DNA of 6,075 nucleotides from Candidatus Delongbacteria bacterium (GTDB lineage: Bacteria > Bacteroidota > Bacteroidia > Bacteroidales > ML635J-15), in assembly GCA_027858215.1 (NCBI GenBank), contig JAQIDD010000303.1, positions 1-6,075 of the forward strand, given 5' to 3'. Of the stretch, positions 1-5,566 are shown piece after piece (position 1 is the first letter of the stretch; each line of letters opens with the position of its first letter). Under the pieces are notes generated by a model. That model was not told the DNA's origin. It worked only from the letters and a program-made list of their open reading frames with translations, and searched no databases. A program made the position numbers and the translations under genes.

Positions 1-151
1 TCAAACTTCAAACCTCGAACCTCAAACCTCAAACCTCGAACTTCAAACCTCAAACCTCAAACCTCAAACCTTCAAACCTCAAACCTCAAACCTCAAACCT
101 CGAACCTTCAAACCTCGAACCTCAAACCTCGAACCTTTTAACCTTCCAACC
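1..151. repeat. Tandem heptamer array (TCAAACC / TCGAACC), about 21 units, open at the left edge
   Basis: Reading the + strand from base 1, units of TCAAACC follow one another without spacer; units 3, 6, 15, 17 and 19 are TCGAACC-type. Units 1 and 6 end in T instead of C, and units 11 and 16 carry an extra T (octamer TTCAAACC). The last two units (136-151, TTTTAACC and TTCCAACC) are degenerate octamers, as expected at the decaying edge of an array. The array begins immediately at the stop codon of the last permease gene: the final C at 151 is the last base of TAG on the minus strand. On the transcribed strand the unit reads GGTTTGA or GGTTCGA, giving a G/T/A-rich 3' untranslated region with a TGA in each unit. 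No terminator hairpin is visible. Function unknown; similar degenerate heptamers occur in intergenic DNA of Bacteroidota (my recollection). The full length is unknown because the window starts inside it. Confidence 0.95.
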
Positions 152-1266
152 TAACTCGTTTTCCGGTATCGTAAAATCGCTACGCCAAACATTACAGCCC
201 CCAGCACCAATAATGAAATCAATTCTTCGGTAACATCGGCAAGGGCAGAGCCTTTGAGCAATATCATGCGGATGGCTTTCATAAAATAATACAGGGGGTT
301 GATGTGGTTGAAAATCTGCGCCCAGGCGGGCATGCTTTCAACGGGGGTGAAAATGCCGCTCATCAGTATAAACAGCACAAAAAAGAAAAACACGGTAAAC
401 ATCACCTGTTGTTGTGTCCTGGCTTCATTTGAAATAAGCAATCCCATGGCAACAGCGGTAAACAAATACACCAGTGAAAACACAAACAATGTCACAATCG
501 AGCCAAAGACGGGGACACCGTACAGAAGCCAGCCGATAAACAGTCCGACACCAAGGTCAAAAAGCGCGATGATGGTAAAAGGAATGAGTTTCCCCATCAT
601 GAACTGCCATTTTCTTATCGGGGTTACATTGATTTGTTCCATGGTACCCATTTCCCGTTCGCGCACAATGTTGAGCGCCGTTAAAAAACCGCCGATGATG
701 GTCACCAAAATCACCAGAATCCCGGGCAACATGTAATGTTTATAATTCAACCCCGGGTTGTACCAGAATTTTTTATGGATTCTCACGGGTTGCAGGTTTT
801 CGTTACTGTCAATCAGCCCCTGCTCCACCATCAGGTCTTTGGAATAATCCATCAGGATGCTCCTGGTGTAGGCATTTATCAGGCCGGCATTTTGCTGGTT
901 TACTGCATCTATCAACAATTGCAGTGTCACCTGTTCGCCGGCTTTTCTGTCTGCTTCAAACCCGGACGGAATGGTCAAGACGGCGTGCTTTTTTCCCGAA
1001 ATCAGTTGATTCAGCGCTTGCTGGTTGCCCATGCTTACATCGGTTACGTAATAAGGCGACGCTATGAACTTTTGTTCCAGGTTACGGCTTTCTGTGCTTG
1101 CGTCTTCATCCACGATCAGCAGCCTGATTTCCTTCAAATCAAAACTGGCTGCATGCACCATGATGATTGTCTGTGCAAGCGGGAGAATAAATATCATGGG
1201 CAGCATAAATTTATTTCTAAAGATCTGCCTGAACTCCTTTTCCAGTAAAAACAATACGGTGCGCAT
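151..1266 (-). CDS. ybhR: ABC-2 type exporter permease, YbhR-like
   Basis: Inner-membrane subunit of an ABC-2 type exporter, 371 aa, full length for the family (E. coli YbhR is of similar size). It has a basic cytoplasmic N-terminus, TM1 at about 21-38, a large extracytoplasmic domain at about 42-175, then five predicted TM segments near 178-200, 226-250, 255-279, 289-308 and 346-365. Family signatures are WYNPGLNYK (168-176, cf. WYNPNLDYK in YbhR), REREMGTMEQ (202-211), which lies on the cytoplasmic coupling loop, and SGIFTPVESMP (303-313). These resemble YbhR more than YbhS, and it is the last gene of the operon as in E. coli. It starts 3 bp after the stop of the sister permease, so the two are surely cotranscribed and probably form a heterodimer. 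The TAG stop touches the heptamer array. Substrate unknown; E. coli YbhFSR has been linked to drug and cation efflux. The ybhR symbol denotes likeness, not proven orthology. Confidence 0.93.
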   Translation of the reverse strand: MRTVLFLLEKEFRQIFRNKFMLPMIFILPLAQTIIMVHAASFDLKEIRLLIVDEDASTESRNLEQKFIASPYYVTDVSMGNQQALNQLISGKKHAVLTIPSGFEADRKAGEQVTLQLLIDAVNQQNAGLINAYTRSILMDYSKDLMVEQGLIDSNENLQPVRIHKKFWYNPGLNYKHYMLPGILVILVTIIGGFLTALNIVREREMGTMEQINVTPIRKWQFMMGKLIPFTIIALFDLGVGLFIGWLLYGVPVFGSIVTLFVFSLVYLFTAVAMGLLISNEARTQQQVMFTVFFFFVLFILMSGIFTPVESMPAWAQIFNHINPLYYFMKAIRMILLKGSALADVTEELISLLVLGAVMFGVAILRYRKTS

Positions 1267-1269
1267 GGT

Positions 1270-2376
1270 TTATTCCAATCTGAGTTTATAATTTTTGACA
1301 CTAATTGCGATGGTAACAATGAACATCCCGGTGAGGATAAGCACTTGTTGCCATATAAAAGCGATGCCGGCTCCTTTCAACATGATGGATTTGATGATTT
1401 CCAGGTACCACCGTGCGGGGATAATGCAACTCAACCACTGCAATACCTCCGGCATGTTTTCGATGGGAAAAATGAACCCGGAAAGCAACATGGTGGGCAA
1501 CATCAGGATGAGCATGGACATCATCATGGCGGTAAATTGCTTGTCGGCAATTGTGGATATCATGATTCCCAACGCAAGGGATGTAATCACAAACAACACC
1601 GAAACCAACATCAACAGGATCACACTCCCCTCAATGGGGACCCCAAACACAATGTTGCCTACCAAAATAACAGAAACGGCATTGACAAAGGCCAGGATCA
1701 CATAAGGCATGACTTTTCCGAGCACCACCTGCAGAGGTTTCAGGGAAGATACAAGCAGCACTTCCATGCTGCCGGTTTCTTTTTCACGGGCAATGGTGAT
1801 GGATGACATCAACGCAGATAAAAGCATCAGTATAAAAGCCATTGTCCCCGGTACAAACATGAAGCTGGATTCCAATTCTTCGTTAAACACCATCCTGTTT
1901 TCGAGTTTAATGCTTTCCTGTTGCGGTGTAATTGCCGACATTTCCACAGCGTAATCCAACAGGATAGCCTCCGTATATTGGCCGATCAGTTGTGCGTAAT
2001 TCGGATCGGTGGCATCCAGTATAAGCTGGATAGCAGGCTGATTGTCTTTCTGTAAATCGTTAGCCAGATCGTTTGGGAAAACAATCACTTCACTGACTTT
2101 GGCTCTTTTAAAAGCATCATGAATCTGTTCAGATGATTGCAATTCATCCACGATGTTGAGGTACCCTGAGGCCTGGATTTTACTGCGCAATTCGATTGAA
2201 TATTCATCATGGGCATAGTCGAGCACGGCAATGTCCACATCTTTCACTTCATTTTTGATGACGTAACCGAATATCAGGATTTGCACAATTGGCATCCCAA
2301 AGAGAATCATCAGGGTACGCATATCCCTGAAAATATGTAAATATTCTTTTTTTAGCAACGCCAGAAATCGTTTCAT
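1270..2376 (-). CDS. ybhS: ABC-2 type exporter permease, YbhS-like
   Basis: Inner-membrane permease subunit, 368 aa, complete. TM1 lies at about 21-40, an extracytoplasmic domain at about 43-172, then TM segments near 173-195, 222-245, 250-275, 282-304 and 341-360, the topology of ABC2_membrane_3 proteins. Visible family motifs are AREKETGSMEVLL (196-208) and LLSGFIFPIENMP (297-309) followed by IIPARWYL (318-325); E. coli YbhS has LLSGFIFQIDSMP and IIPARYF at the same places, which is why I call it YbhS-like and the next gene YbhR-like. The start ATG follows a 91-bp repeat-filled gap and has only a weak purine-rich leader (AAAAAG). The gap could lower or decouple expression from the ATPases, although I see no clear promoter in it. 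Expected partner is the 151-1266 permease, with the two ATPases below the membrane. Family certain, subunit assignment likely. Confidence 0.93.
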   Translation of the reverse strand: MKRFLALLKKEYLHIFRDMRTLMILFGMPIVQILIFGYVIKNEVKDVDIAVLDYAHDEYSIELRSKIQASGYLNIVDELQSSEQIHDAFKRAKVSEVIVFPNDLANDLQKDNQPAIQLILDATDPNYAQLIGQYTEAILLDYAVEMSAITPQQESIKLENRMVFNEELESSFMFVPGTMAFILMLLSALMSSITIAREKETGSMEVLLVSSLKPLQVVLGKVMPYVILAFVNAVSVILVGNIVFGVPIEGSVILLMLVSVLFVITSLALGIMISTIADKQFTAMMMSMLILMLPTMLLSGFIFPIENMPEVLQWLSCIIPARWYLEIIKSIMLKGAGIAFIWQQVLILTGMFIVTIAISVKNYKLRLE

Positions 2377-2467
2377 CTTTTTGTCGTATTAAAAATTAGC
2401 CCGGAGTCCGAAGTCGGAAGTCCGGAGTTTGTATTTTGAGTTTTGTGATTTGTTATTTTAGTCATTG
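2377..2467. other. Intergenic gap between ATPase and permease genes, filled by degenerate repeats
   Basis: The only sizeable spacer within the ABC part of the operon (91 bp). About 70 of its bases belong to the repeat tracts described separately; the remaining bases next to the permease start are AT-rich. I find no clear Bacteroidota-type promoter (TTTG with TAnnTTTG) on the minus strand and no ORF of note. Confidence 0.8.
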
Positions 2468-2485
2468 TTATTTGTTATTTTTCAC
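2401..2485. repeat. Composite degenerate heptamer tract A (AGTCCGA-type plus AAATAAC-type)
   Basis: On the + strand, 2401-2427 holds alternating AGTCCGA, AGTCGGA and AGTCCGG words. From about 2431 to 2485 a second, AT-rich tract follows which on the minus strand reads as AAATAAC, AAATAAC, AATGACT, AAAATAAC, AAATCAC, AAAACTC, AAAATAC. The tract runs into the end of the ATPase gene and supplies its last codons and TAA stop. The word TTTGAGTTTTGTG (2435-2447) and GGAGTCCGAA (2403-2412) recur identically in the other large gap at 4564-4576 and 4520-4529. CCGGA (2401-2405) and TCCGG (2421-2425) can pair, giving a short imperfect hairpin; on the minus strand it is followed after a few bases by T5, too weak to call a terminator. 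Confidence 0.75.
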
Positions 2486-3223
2486 AAATGACCGCTTTCC
2501 GCGGGCCAGTTTCACAAACACCCCTTCCATGCTGTCTTCATCGTAATCGTGTTTCAATTTTCCGGGGGAATCAAGGGCCACCATTTTCCCGCTGACAAGG
2601 ATAGCCACCCTGTCGCAATATTCGGCTTCATCCATATAATGAGTGGTGACAAACACCGTGATGCCCTGGTGAGCTGCTTCATAAATCATATCCCAAAACT
2701 GTCGCCTTGTGATGGGGTCAACACCGCTGGATGGCTCATCCAAAAAAACGATGTCAGGGTTGTGGACAATGGCAACTGAAAAAGCGATTTTTTGTTTCCA
2801 ACCCAGCGGCAATGAGCCAATAAGCACATTGGCCTTATCTTCAATTCCAAGTCGTGATAACAATGCGTTGGTTCGATTTTTAATTTCCTTACGGGATAAA
2901 CCGTATATGCCGCCATACAAACGGATGTTTTCCACAATACTCAAATCTTCGTAGAGCGAAAATTTTTGACTCATGTAGCCAATGTTCCGTTTGATGTCAT
3001 CGCTTTGCTTGTACACATCAAATCCGGCAACGGAAATGTCGCCTGATGTCGGTTTTGATAGGCCGGTAAGGATTTTTATGGTGGTAGTTTTGCCGGCACC
3101 GTTGGCTCCGAGAAAACCAAATATCTCACCTCTGTACACATCGAAACTCAATGCATCATTGGCAGTAAAATTGCCAAATTTCTTCACCAGGTTATGTACC
3201 TGTATCACCTTATCTGCCTGCAT
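2468..3223 (-). CDS. ABC exporter ATPase, equivalent to the C-terminal half of YbhF
   Basis: Cytoplasmic nucleotide-binding subunit, 251 aa, powering the two downstream permeases. Walker A is GANGAGKTT (39-47), the Q-loop Gln is Q86 in YMSQKFSLY, Walker B with catalytic Glu is IVFLDEP (158-164), the D-loop is SGVD (166-169) and the H-switch is H195 in VTTHYMDEA. The signature motif is LPLGWKQ (138-144) instead of LSGGxxQ; the C-terminal half of E. coli YbhF has the same kind of change (LPLGFKQ). The start at 3223 overlaps the upstream ATPase by 14 bp. In this frame the DNA is open back to a TGA at 3248-3250, but no earlier ATG exists, so this start is secure unless the two ORFs are joined by slippage. 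The last residues (KNNK) and stop come from the AAATAAC repeat tract. It should pair with the 3210-4142 ATPase as a heterodimer. Confidence 0.93.
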   Translation of the reverse strand: MQADKVIQVHNLVKKFGNFTANDALSFDVYRGEIFGFLGANGAGKTTTIKILTGLSKPTSGDISVAGFDVYKQSDDIKRNIGYMSQKFSLYEDLSIVENIRLYGGIYGLSRKEIKNRTNALLSRLGIEDKANVLIGSLPLGWKQKIAFSVAIVHNPDIVFLDEPSSGVDPITRRQFWDMIYEAAHQGITVFVTTHYMDEAEYCDRVAILVSGKMVALDSPGKLKHDYDEDSMEGVFVKLARGKRSFVKNNK

Positions 3224-3247
3224 CCTGTTCTTTTTTTTGTTTTGACA
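3210..3247 (-). other. Overlap of the two ATPase reading frames with an A8 run
   Basis: Both ATPase frames are open between 3247 and 3210. The genes themselves overlap by 14 bp (ATG at 3223-3221, upstream TAA at 3212-3210). A run of eight A on the minus strand (3238-3231) lies in this shared window. The second gene is in the +1 frame relative to the first, so loss of one A, in the DNA or by polymerase slippage, would join them into one protein of about 557 aa with the layout of E. coli YbhF. Whether that happens cannot be told from the sequence; stop-start coupling is the simpler reading. Confidence 0.6.
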
Positions 3248-4142
3248 TCAGTTCGATAAACACATCCTCGATGACGGGTTTGATGGATTTACATGTCAGG
3301 TTTTTAAAACCTTTGTGCCGGCATTCTGATTTCATTTGCTGCACAGACACCCCGTTTTTAGGCACAACATGGAGGGATTGTCCAAACAAGCTCACTGATT
3401 CAACAAGTTCAGAATCCTGCAAATACATTTTCAGTTGATACATCTCATCTGCGCCTATGGCGTACAATTTTCCGGGAAATCGTTGTGGGATGTCACCGGG
3501 ATTATCCACAGCCATGATGCTTCCATCCTGCATCAGCGCCACACGTTCACACCGCATGGCTTCATCCATGTACGGCGTGGATACAAAAATGGTAATGCCC
3601 TGCGCTTTCAGGTTGTCCAGCATATCCCAGAACTCTACCCTCGACACGGCATCAACACCGGTTGTGGGCTCATCAAGAATCAGAAATGTTGGTTTGTGTA
3701 TCAACGCACAGGACAAAGCCAGTTTTTGTTTCATCCCGCCGCTGAGGTTGCCGGCACGGCGTTTTTTAAAAGGTTCAATCTGACGATAAATATCTTTGAC
3801 CAAATCGTAATTTTCTTCAATGCTGCTGCCAAACACGGTGGCAAAGAAAGTCAGGTTTTCTTCGACACTTAAATCATGATACAGCGAAAATTTCCCTGGC
3901 ATGTAACCAATCATGTGGCGCAGTTGCTTGTAATCATCCACTACATCCAAATTCCCCATTTTAATTTCGCCAGTGTCCGGCAGCAATAAGGTTGTCATCA
4001 AACGTATCAGGGTGGATTTTCCGGCACCGTCAGGACCAATGAGGCCAAACAATTCTGCGGAATGTATCTCCAGCGACACATCCCTGACAGCGCTTATTTT
4101 CCCAAAGGACTTACTAAGATTATGTATCCGGATTTCTGACAT
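3210..4142 (-). CDS. ABC exporter ATPase, equivalent to the N-terminal half of YbhF
   Basis: Nucleotide-binding subunit, 310 aa, with an ABC domain (about 1-215) and a C-terminal extension (about 225-300) ending in EDVFIELM, typical of drug-exporter ATPases. Walker A is GPDGAGKST (36-44); the Asp in place of Asn is shared with the N-terminal half of YbhF. The signature LSGGMKQ (133-139) is perfect and Walker B LILDEP (154-159) keeps the catalytic Glu. Two switch residues are missing: the Q-loop reads YMPGKFSLY with Gly83 where Gln is expected, and the H-loop reads VSTPYMDEA with Pro190 where His is expected. Its own ATP site is therefore probably poorly hydrolytic, while its signature motif completes the partner's site. 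Its ATG overlaps the HNH stop by one base (TAATG), implying translational coupling. An A8 run lies just before its stop, where the next ATPase frame is already open. Confidence 0.93.
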   Translation of the reverse strand: MSEIRIHNLSKSFGKISAVRDVSLEIHSAELFGLIGPDGAGKSTLIRLMTTLLLPDTGEIKMGNLDVVDDYKQLRHMIGYMPGKFSLYHDLSVEENLTFFATVFGSSIEENYDLVKDIYRQIEPFKKRRAGNLSGGMKQKLALSCALIHKPTFLILDEPTTGVDAVSRVEFWDMLDNLKAQGITIFVSTPYMDEAMRCERVALMQDGSIMAVDNPGDIPQRFPGKLYAIGADEMYQLKMYLQDSELVESVSLFGQSLHVVPKNGVSVQQMKSECRHKGFKNLTCKSIKPVIEDVFIELMSKQKKEQDAGR

Positions 4143-4483
4143 TACAGGCGTTTCTTTCGTTTGGAAAACAGGCGTTTTTGTTTCAATCGCTTTGAGATTT
4201 TGTTCTTATCCACATACTCCGGCGGTTGTTTGCATACCCATTTGATGATTTTTTTTACCTCCGGATGGGATTGCAGGGCTGAAAAATTGTTGTACCCGGC
4301 AGCCTGTTCACGCTCGGTAAACAATGAATGTATTTTGTTGTGACAGATGTGGTGCATGAACAGCTTTTCATTACCGCCCATGCTTTTGGGCACCACATGA
4401 TGTTCGCTGACGGATTTCCCGCAGAACATGTCCCTGCCACACAGCGGACAAGGCCCAAGATGTTCGCCTTTTTTACAGTTCAT
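4142..4483 (-). CDS. Small HNH endonuclease family protein
   Basis: A 113-aa predicted cytoplasmic protein with no signal peptide or TM segment. It shows a zinc-knuckle-like CPLC (12-15), then the HNH core: EHHVVPKSMGGNEK (27-40), with the His pair H28-H29 and N38, then MHHICHNKIH (43-52) with C47, H48, N49 and H52. A conserved-looking stretch (about 56-90) with AGYNNFSALQSHPEV and IKWVCKQPPEY follows, which I recall from a widespread group of stand-alone HNH proteins of about 100 aa. The last 21 residues contain 12 Lys/Arg, suggesting nucleic-acid contact. The role is unknown; the catalytic-type residues are kept, so it may be an active metal-dependent nuclease. It lies between the adaptor and the ATPases of an exporter operon and its TAA overlaps the ATPase ATG by one base, so it is cotranslated with transport genes. 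No intron or intein context is present that would make it a homing enzyme. Confidence 0.85.
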   Translation of the reverse strand: MNCKKGEHLGPCPLCGRDMFCGKSVSEHHVVPKSMGGNEKLFMHHICHNKIHSLFTEREQAAGYNNFSALQSHPEVKKIIKWVCKQPPEYVDKNKISKRLKQKRLFSKRKKRL

Positions 4484-4510
4484 AACGCATCTTTATAATG
4501 AAATTTCAAA

Positions 4511-4549
4511 AATCAGTCTGGAGTCCGAAAGTCCGACCTCTGACTGATT
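4511..4549 (-). terminator. Candidate stem-loop, 8-bp perfect inverted repeat followed by T5 on the minus strand
   Basis: On the minus strand AATCAGTC (4549-4542) pairs perfectly with GACTGATT (4518-4511) around a 23-nt loop made of the TCGGACT-type repeat words; the second arm runs straight into three more T, making a run of five. This could be a weak intrinsic terminator or attenuator between the adaptor and the HNH/ABC genes. The stem has only three G-C pairs and the loop is long, so it may equally be a repeat-borne palindrome with no termination role. Confidence 0.3.
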
Positions 4550-4649
4550 GTTTACGAAATTTATTTGAGTTTTGTGCTTGATTCTTTTTTGTATTATGAA
4601 ATTTGTCATTTGTGATTTATTTAAATTTTGATTTTTGTTATTTGTGATA
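4519..4649. repeat. Composite degenerate heptamer tract B, sharing modules with tract A
   Basis: The block GGAGTCCGAAAGTCCGA (4520-4536) matches the start of tract A, with GGAGTCCGAA identical. From 4564 to about 4649 an AT-rich tract follows, which on the minus strand reads as imperfect AAATAAC, AAATCAC and AAATGAC words separated by ATCAA-like sequence. TTTGAGTTTTGTG at 4564-4576 is identical to 2435-2447. Tract B is more degraded than tract A and than the terminal array, with interruptions between units. Confidence 0.65.
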
Positions 4650-4666
4650 TTAAATACTGGCACCAA

Positions 4667-5566
4667 TCAAAACATCACTTCTCCCGGCATACCGATTTTA
4701 ATGCGTCCGTCATTTACTACCTTTATTTTCATGGCATACACCATATCCACACGCTCTTCTTTGGTTTGGATTACTGAGGGGGTAAATTCAGCTTTAGCCG
4801 CTACGTATGATACCCGTCCGGGATATTCATAATAACCACCATCGCCTTTATCAATGCGTACGGTCACCTCCTGTCCTATCTTAACTTCAGAAAGCTGATT
4901 TCCGGCAATCCAGGCTTTCAGAGTCATCTCGTTCATATCGGCAAGTTTAACGATGGGTTTTCCGGGCATCACCAGTTCATACTGTTCCACAAACACTTCC
5001 AAAGCCGTAGCATCCATGGGGGACAAGACAACAGCCCGTTTGATTTTATCACGCAGGCGGTCAATTCCGGCATCAAGCACATCCAATTCGGCAAACAGGG
5101 AGTTGTTTTGCGTTTTTATTTGCTCAATGCTTTTTTCGGTCATGTTTATCTGCCCCTGGATATCATCAAGCTGTTTTTGTGTGGCAGCGTTTTGAGCAAG
5201 CATATTTTTAATGCGTTCCTCATCTTTTCTCAGCGTGTTCAACTTTTCCTGCTGCACTTCCACCTGGGCTGTTACGGAAGGAAATTTTGCCTTAACCCCC
5301 TGTTTTTGCATTTTCAGTTTCTGTATTTGCAGGTGAAAATCCACGGTATCAATCACAACAATGGTATCAGAACGTTTGATTTCTTCACCTTCCTCTACTT
5401 TACATAATAAACACTCACCCTGGGTTTGTGCAGAAATCATAACATCTCCGGATTCAAAATTGCCGTAAGCATCCGGATCATTCCCGTTTCCGCTGCATCC
5501 TGCCAGCAACAACAGGCCTGCCATAACAATTACATTGTATCTTTTCATTTTATTGTTCAGTTTCAT
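4667..5566 (-). CDS. HlyD/YbhG-type periplasmic adaptor (membrane fusion) lipoprotein
   Basis: Periplasmic adaptor of a tripartite exporter, 299 aa, linking the inner-membrane transporter to the TolC-like channel. The signal peptide ends in lipobox LAGC with Cys24, so it should be lipid-anchored rather than membrane-spanning. The first half of the barrel-sandwich (lipoyl-like) domain lies at about 42-74, a two-helix coiled-coil hairpin at about 76-176, the second lipoyl half at about 178-210 with SPMDATALEVFVEQYELVMPG, and a beta-barrel from about 214. At the hairpin tip R118, M122, T129, L133 and D134 fit the RLxxLx6SxxxLD channel-docking motif with conservative changes. C52 and C55 in the first lipoyl half are unusual and could form a disulfide. 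The start at 5566 overlaps the channel gene by 17 bp and is backed by AAGGA 5 nt upstream; Met7 (5548), one base after the channel gene's stop, is an alternative without Shine-Dalgarno. Confidence 0.93.
   Translation of the reverse strand: MKLNNKMKRYNVIVMAGLLLLAGCSGNGNDPDAYGNFESGDVMISAQTQGECLLCKVEEGEEIKRSDTIVVIDTVDFHLQIQKLKMQKQGVKAKFPSVTAQVEVQQEKLNTLRKDEERIKNMLAQNAATQKQLDDIQGQINMTEKSIEQIKTQNNSLFAELDVLDAGIDRLRDKIKRAVVLSPMDATALEVFVEQYELVMPGKPIVKLADMNEMTLKAWIAGNQLSEVKIGQEVTVRIDKGDGGYYEYPGRVSYVAAKAEFTPSVIQTKEERVDMVYAMKIKVVNDGRIKIGMPGEVMF

Larger units (their letters stand above)
4484..4666. other. 183-bp gap between adaptor and HNH gene, repeat-rich, no gene
   Basis: This is the largest spacer in the operon. 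It contains an AT-rich heptamer tract, a block of AGTCCGA words and an 8-bp inverted repeat, described separately. No ORF with family likeness is present. I looked on the minus strand for a TTTG / TAnnTTTG promoter that might restart transcription for the HNH and ABC genes and found no clean match, so whether transcription runs through is open. Confidence 0.8.

Noticed and set aside
1..151. Stop-free + strand frame through the heptamer array that would encode a repeated NLKPQTS-type peptide
   Set aside because: It is a by-product of the 7-nt unit (three frames give the same 7-residue repeat), has no start codon or ribosome-binding site in view, and no conserved domain follows.
1..151. Resemblance to heptameric telomere repeats (CCCTAAA type) or to a CRISPR array
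   Set aside because: The unit differs from the telomere unit, the neighbours are plainly bacterial operon genes, and there are no spacers between units.
736..1248. Long open frames on the + strand (for example 299-736, 736-1248, 1295-1705, 1345-1806, 3435-3872)
   Set aside because: They lie antisense to well-supported exporter genes, overlap one another, have low-complexity His/Gln/Asn-rich or otherwise domain-free translations, and are shadows of the coding strand.
2401..2427. Intrinsic terminator from CCGGA/TCCGG pairing in tract A
   Set aside because: The stem is 5 bp with mismatches and the T-run is separated from it by several bases; the permease genes downstream need transcription through it.
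4142..4483. HNH gene as a homing endonuclease of an intron or intein
   Set aside because: Neighbouring genes are intact with no interrupted coding sequence, and the protein resembles small stand-alone HNH proteins.
4484..4666. Internal promoter in the large gap
   Set aside because: I found no clear TTTG plus TAnnTTTG pair at proper spacing on the minus strand; AT-richness alone is explained by the repeat tract.
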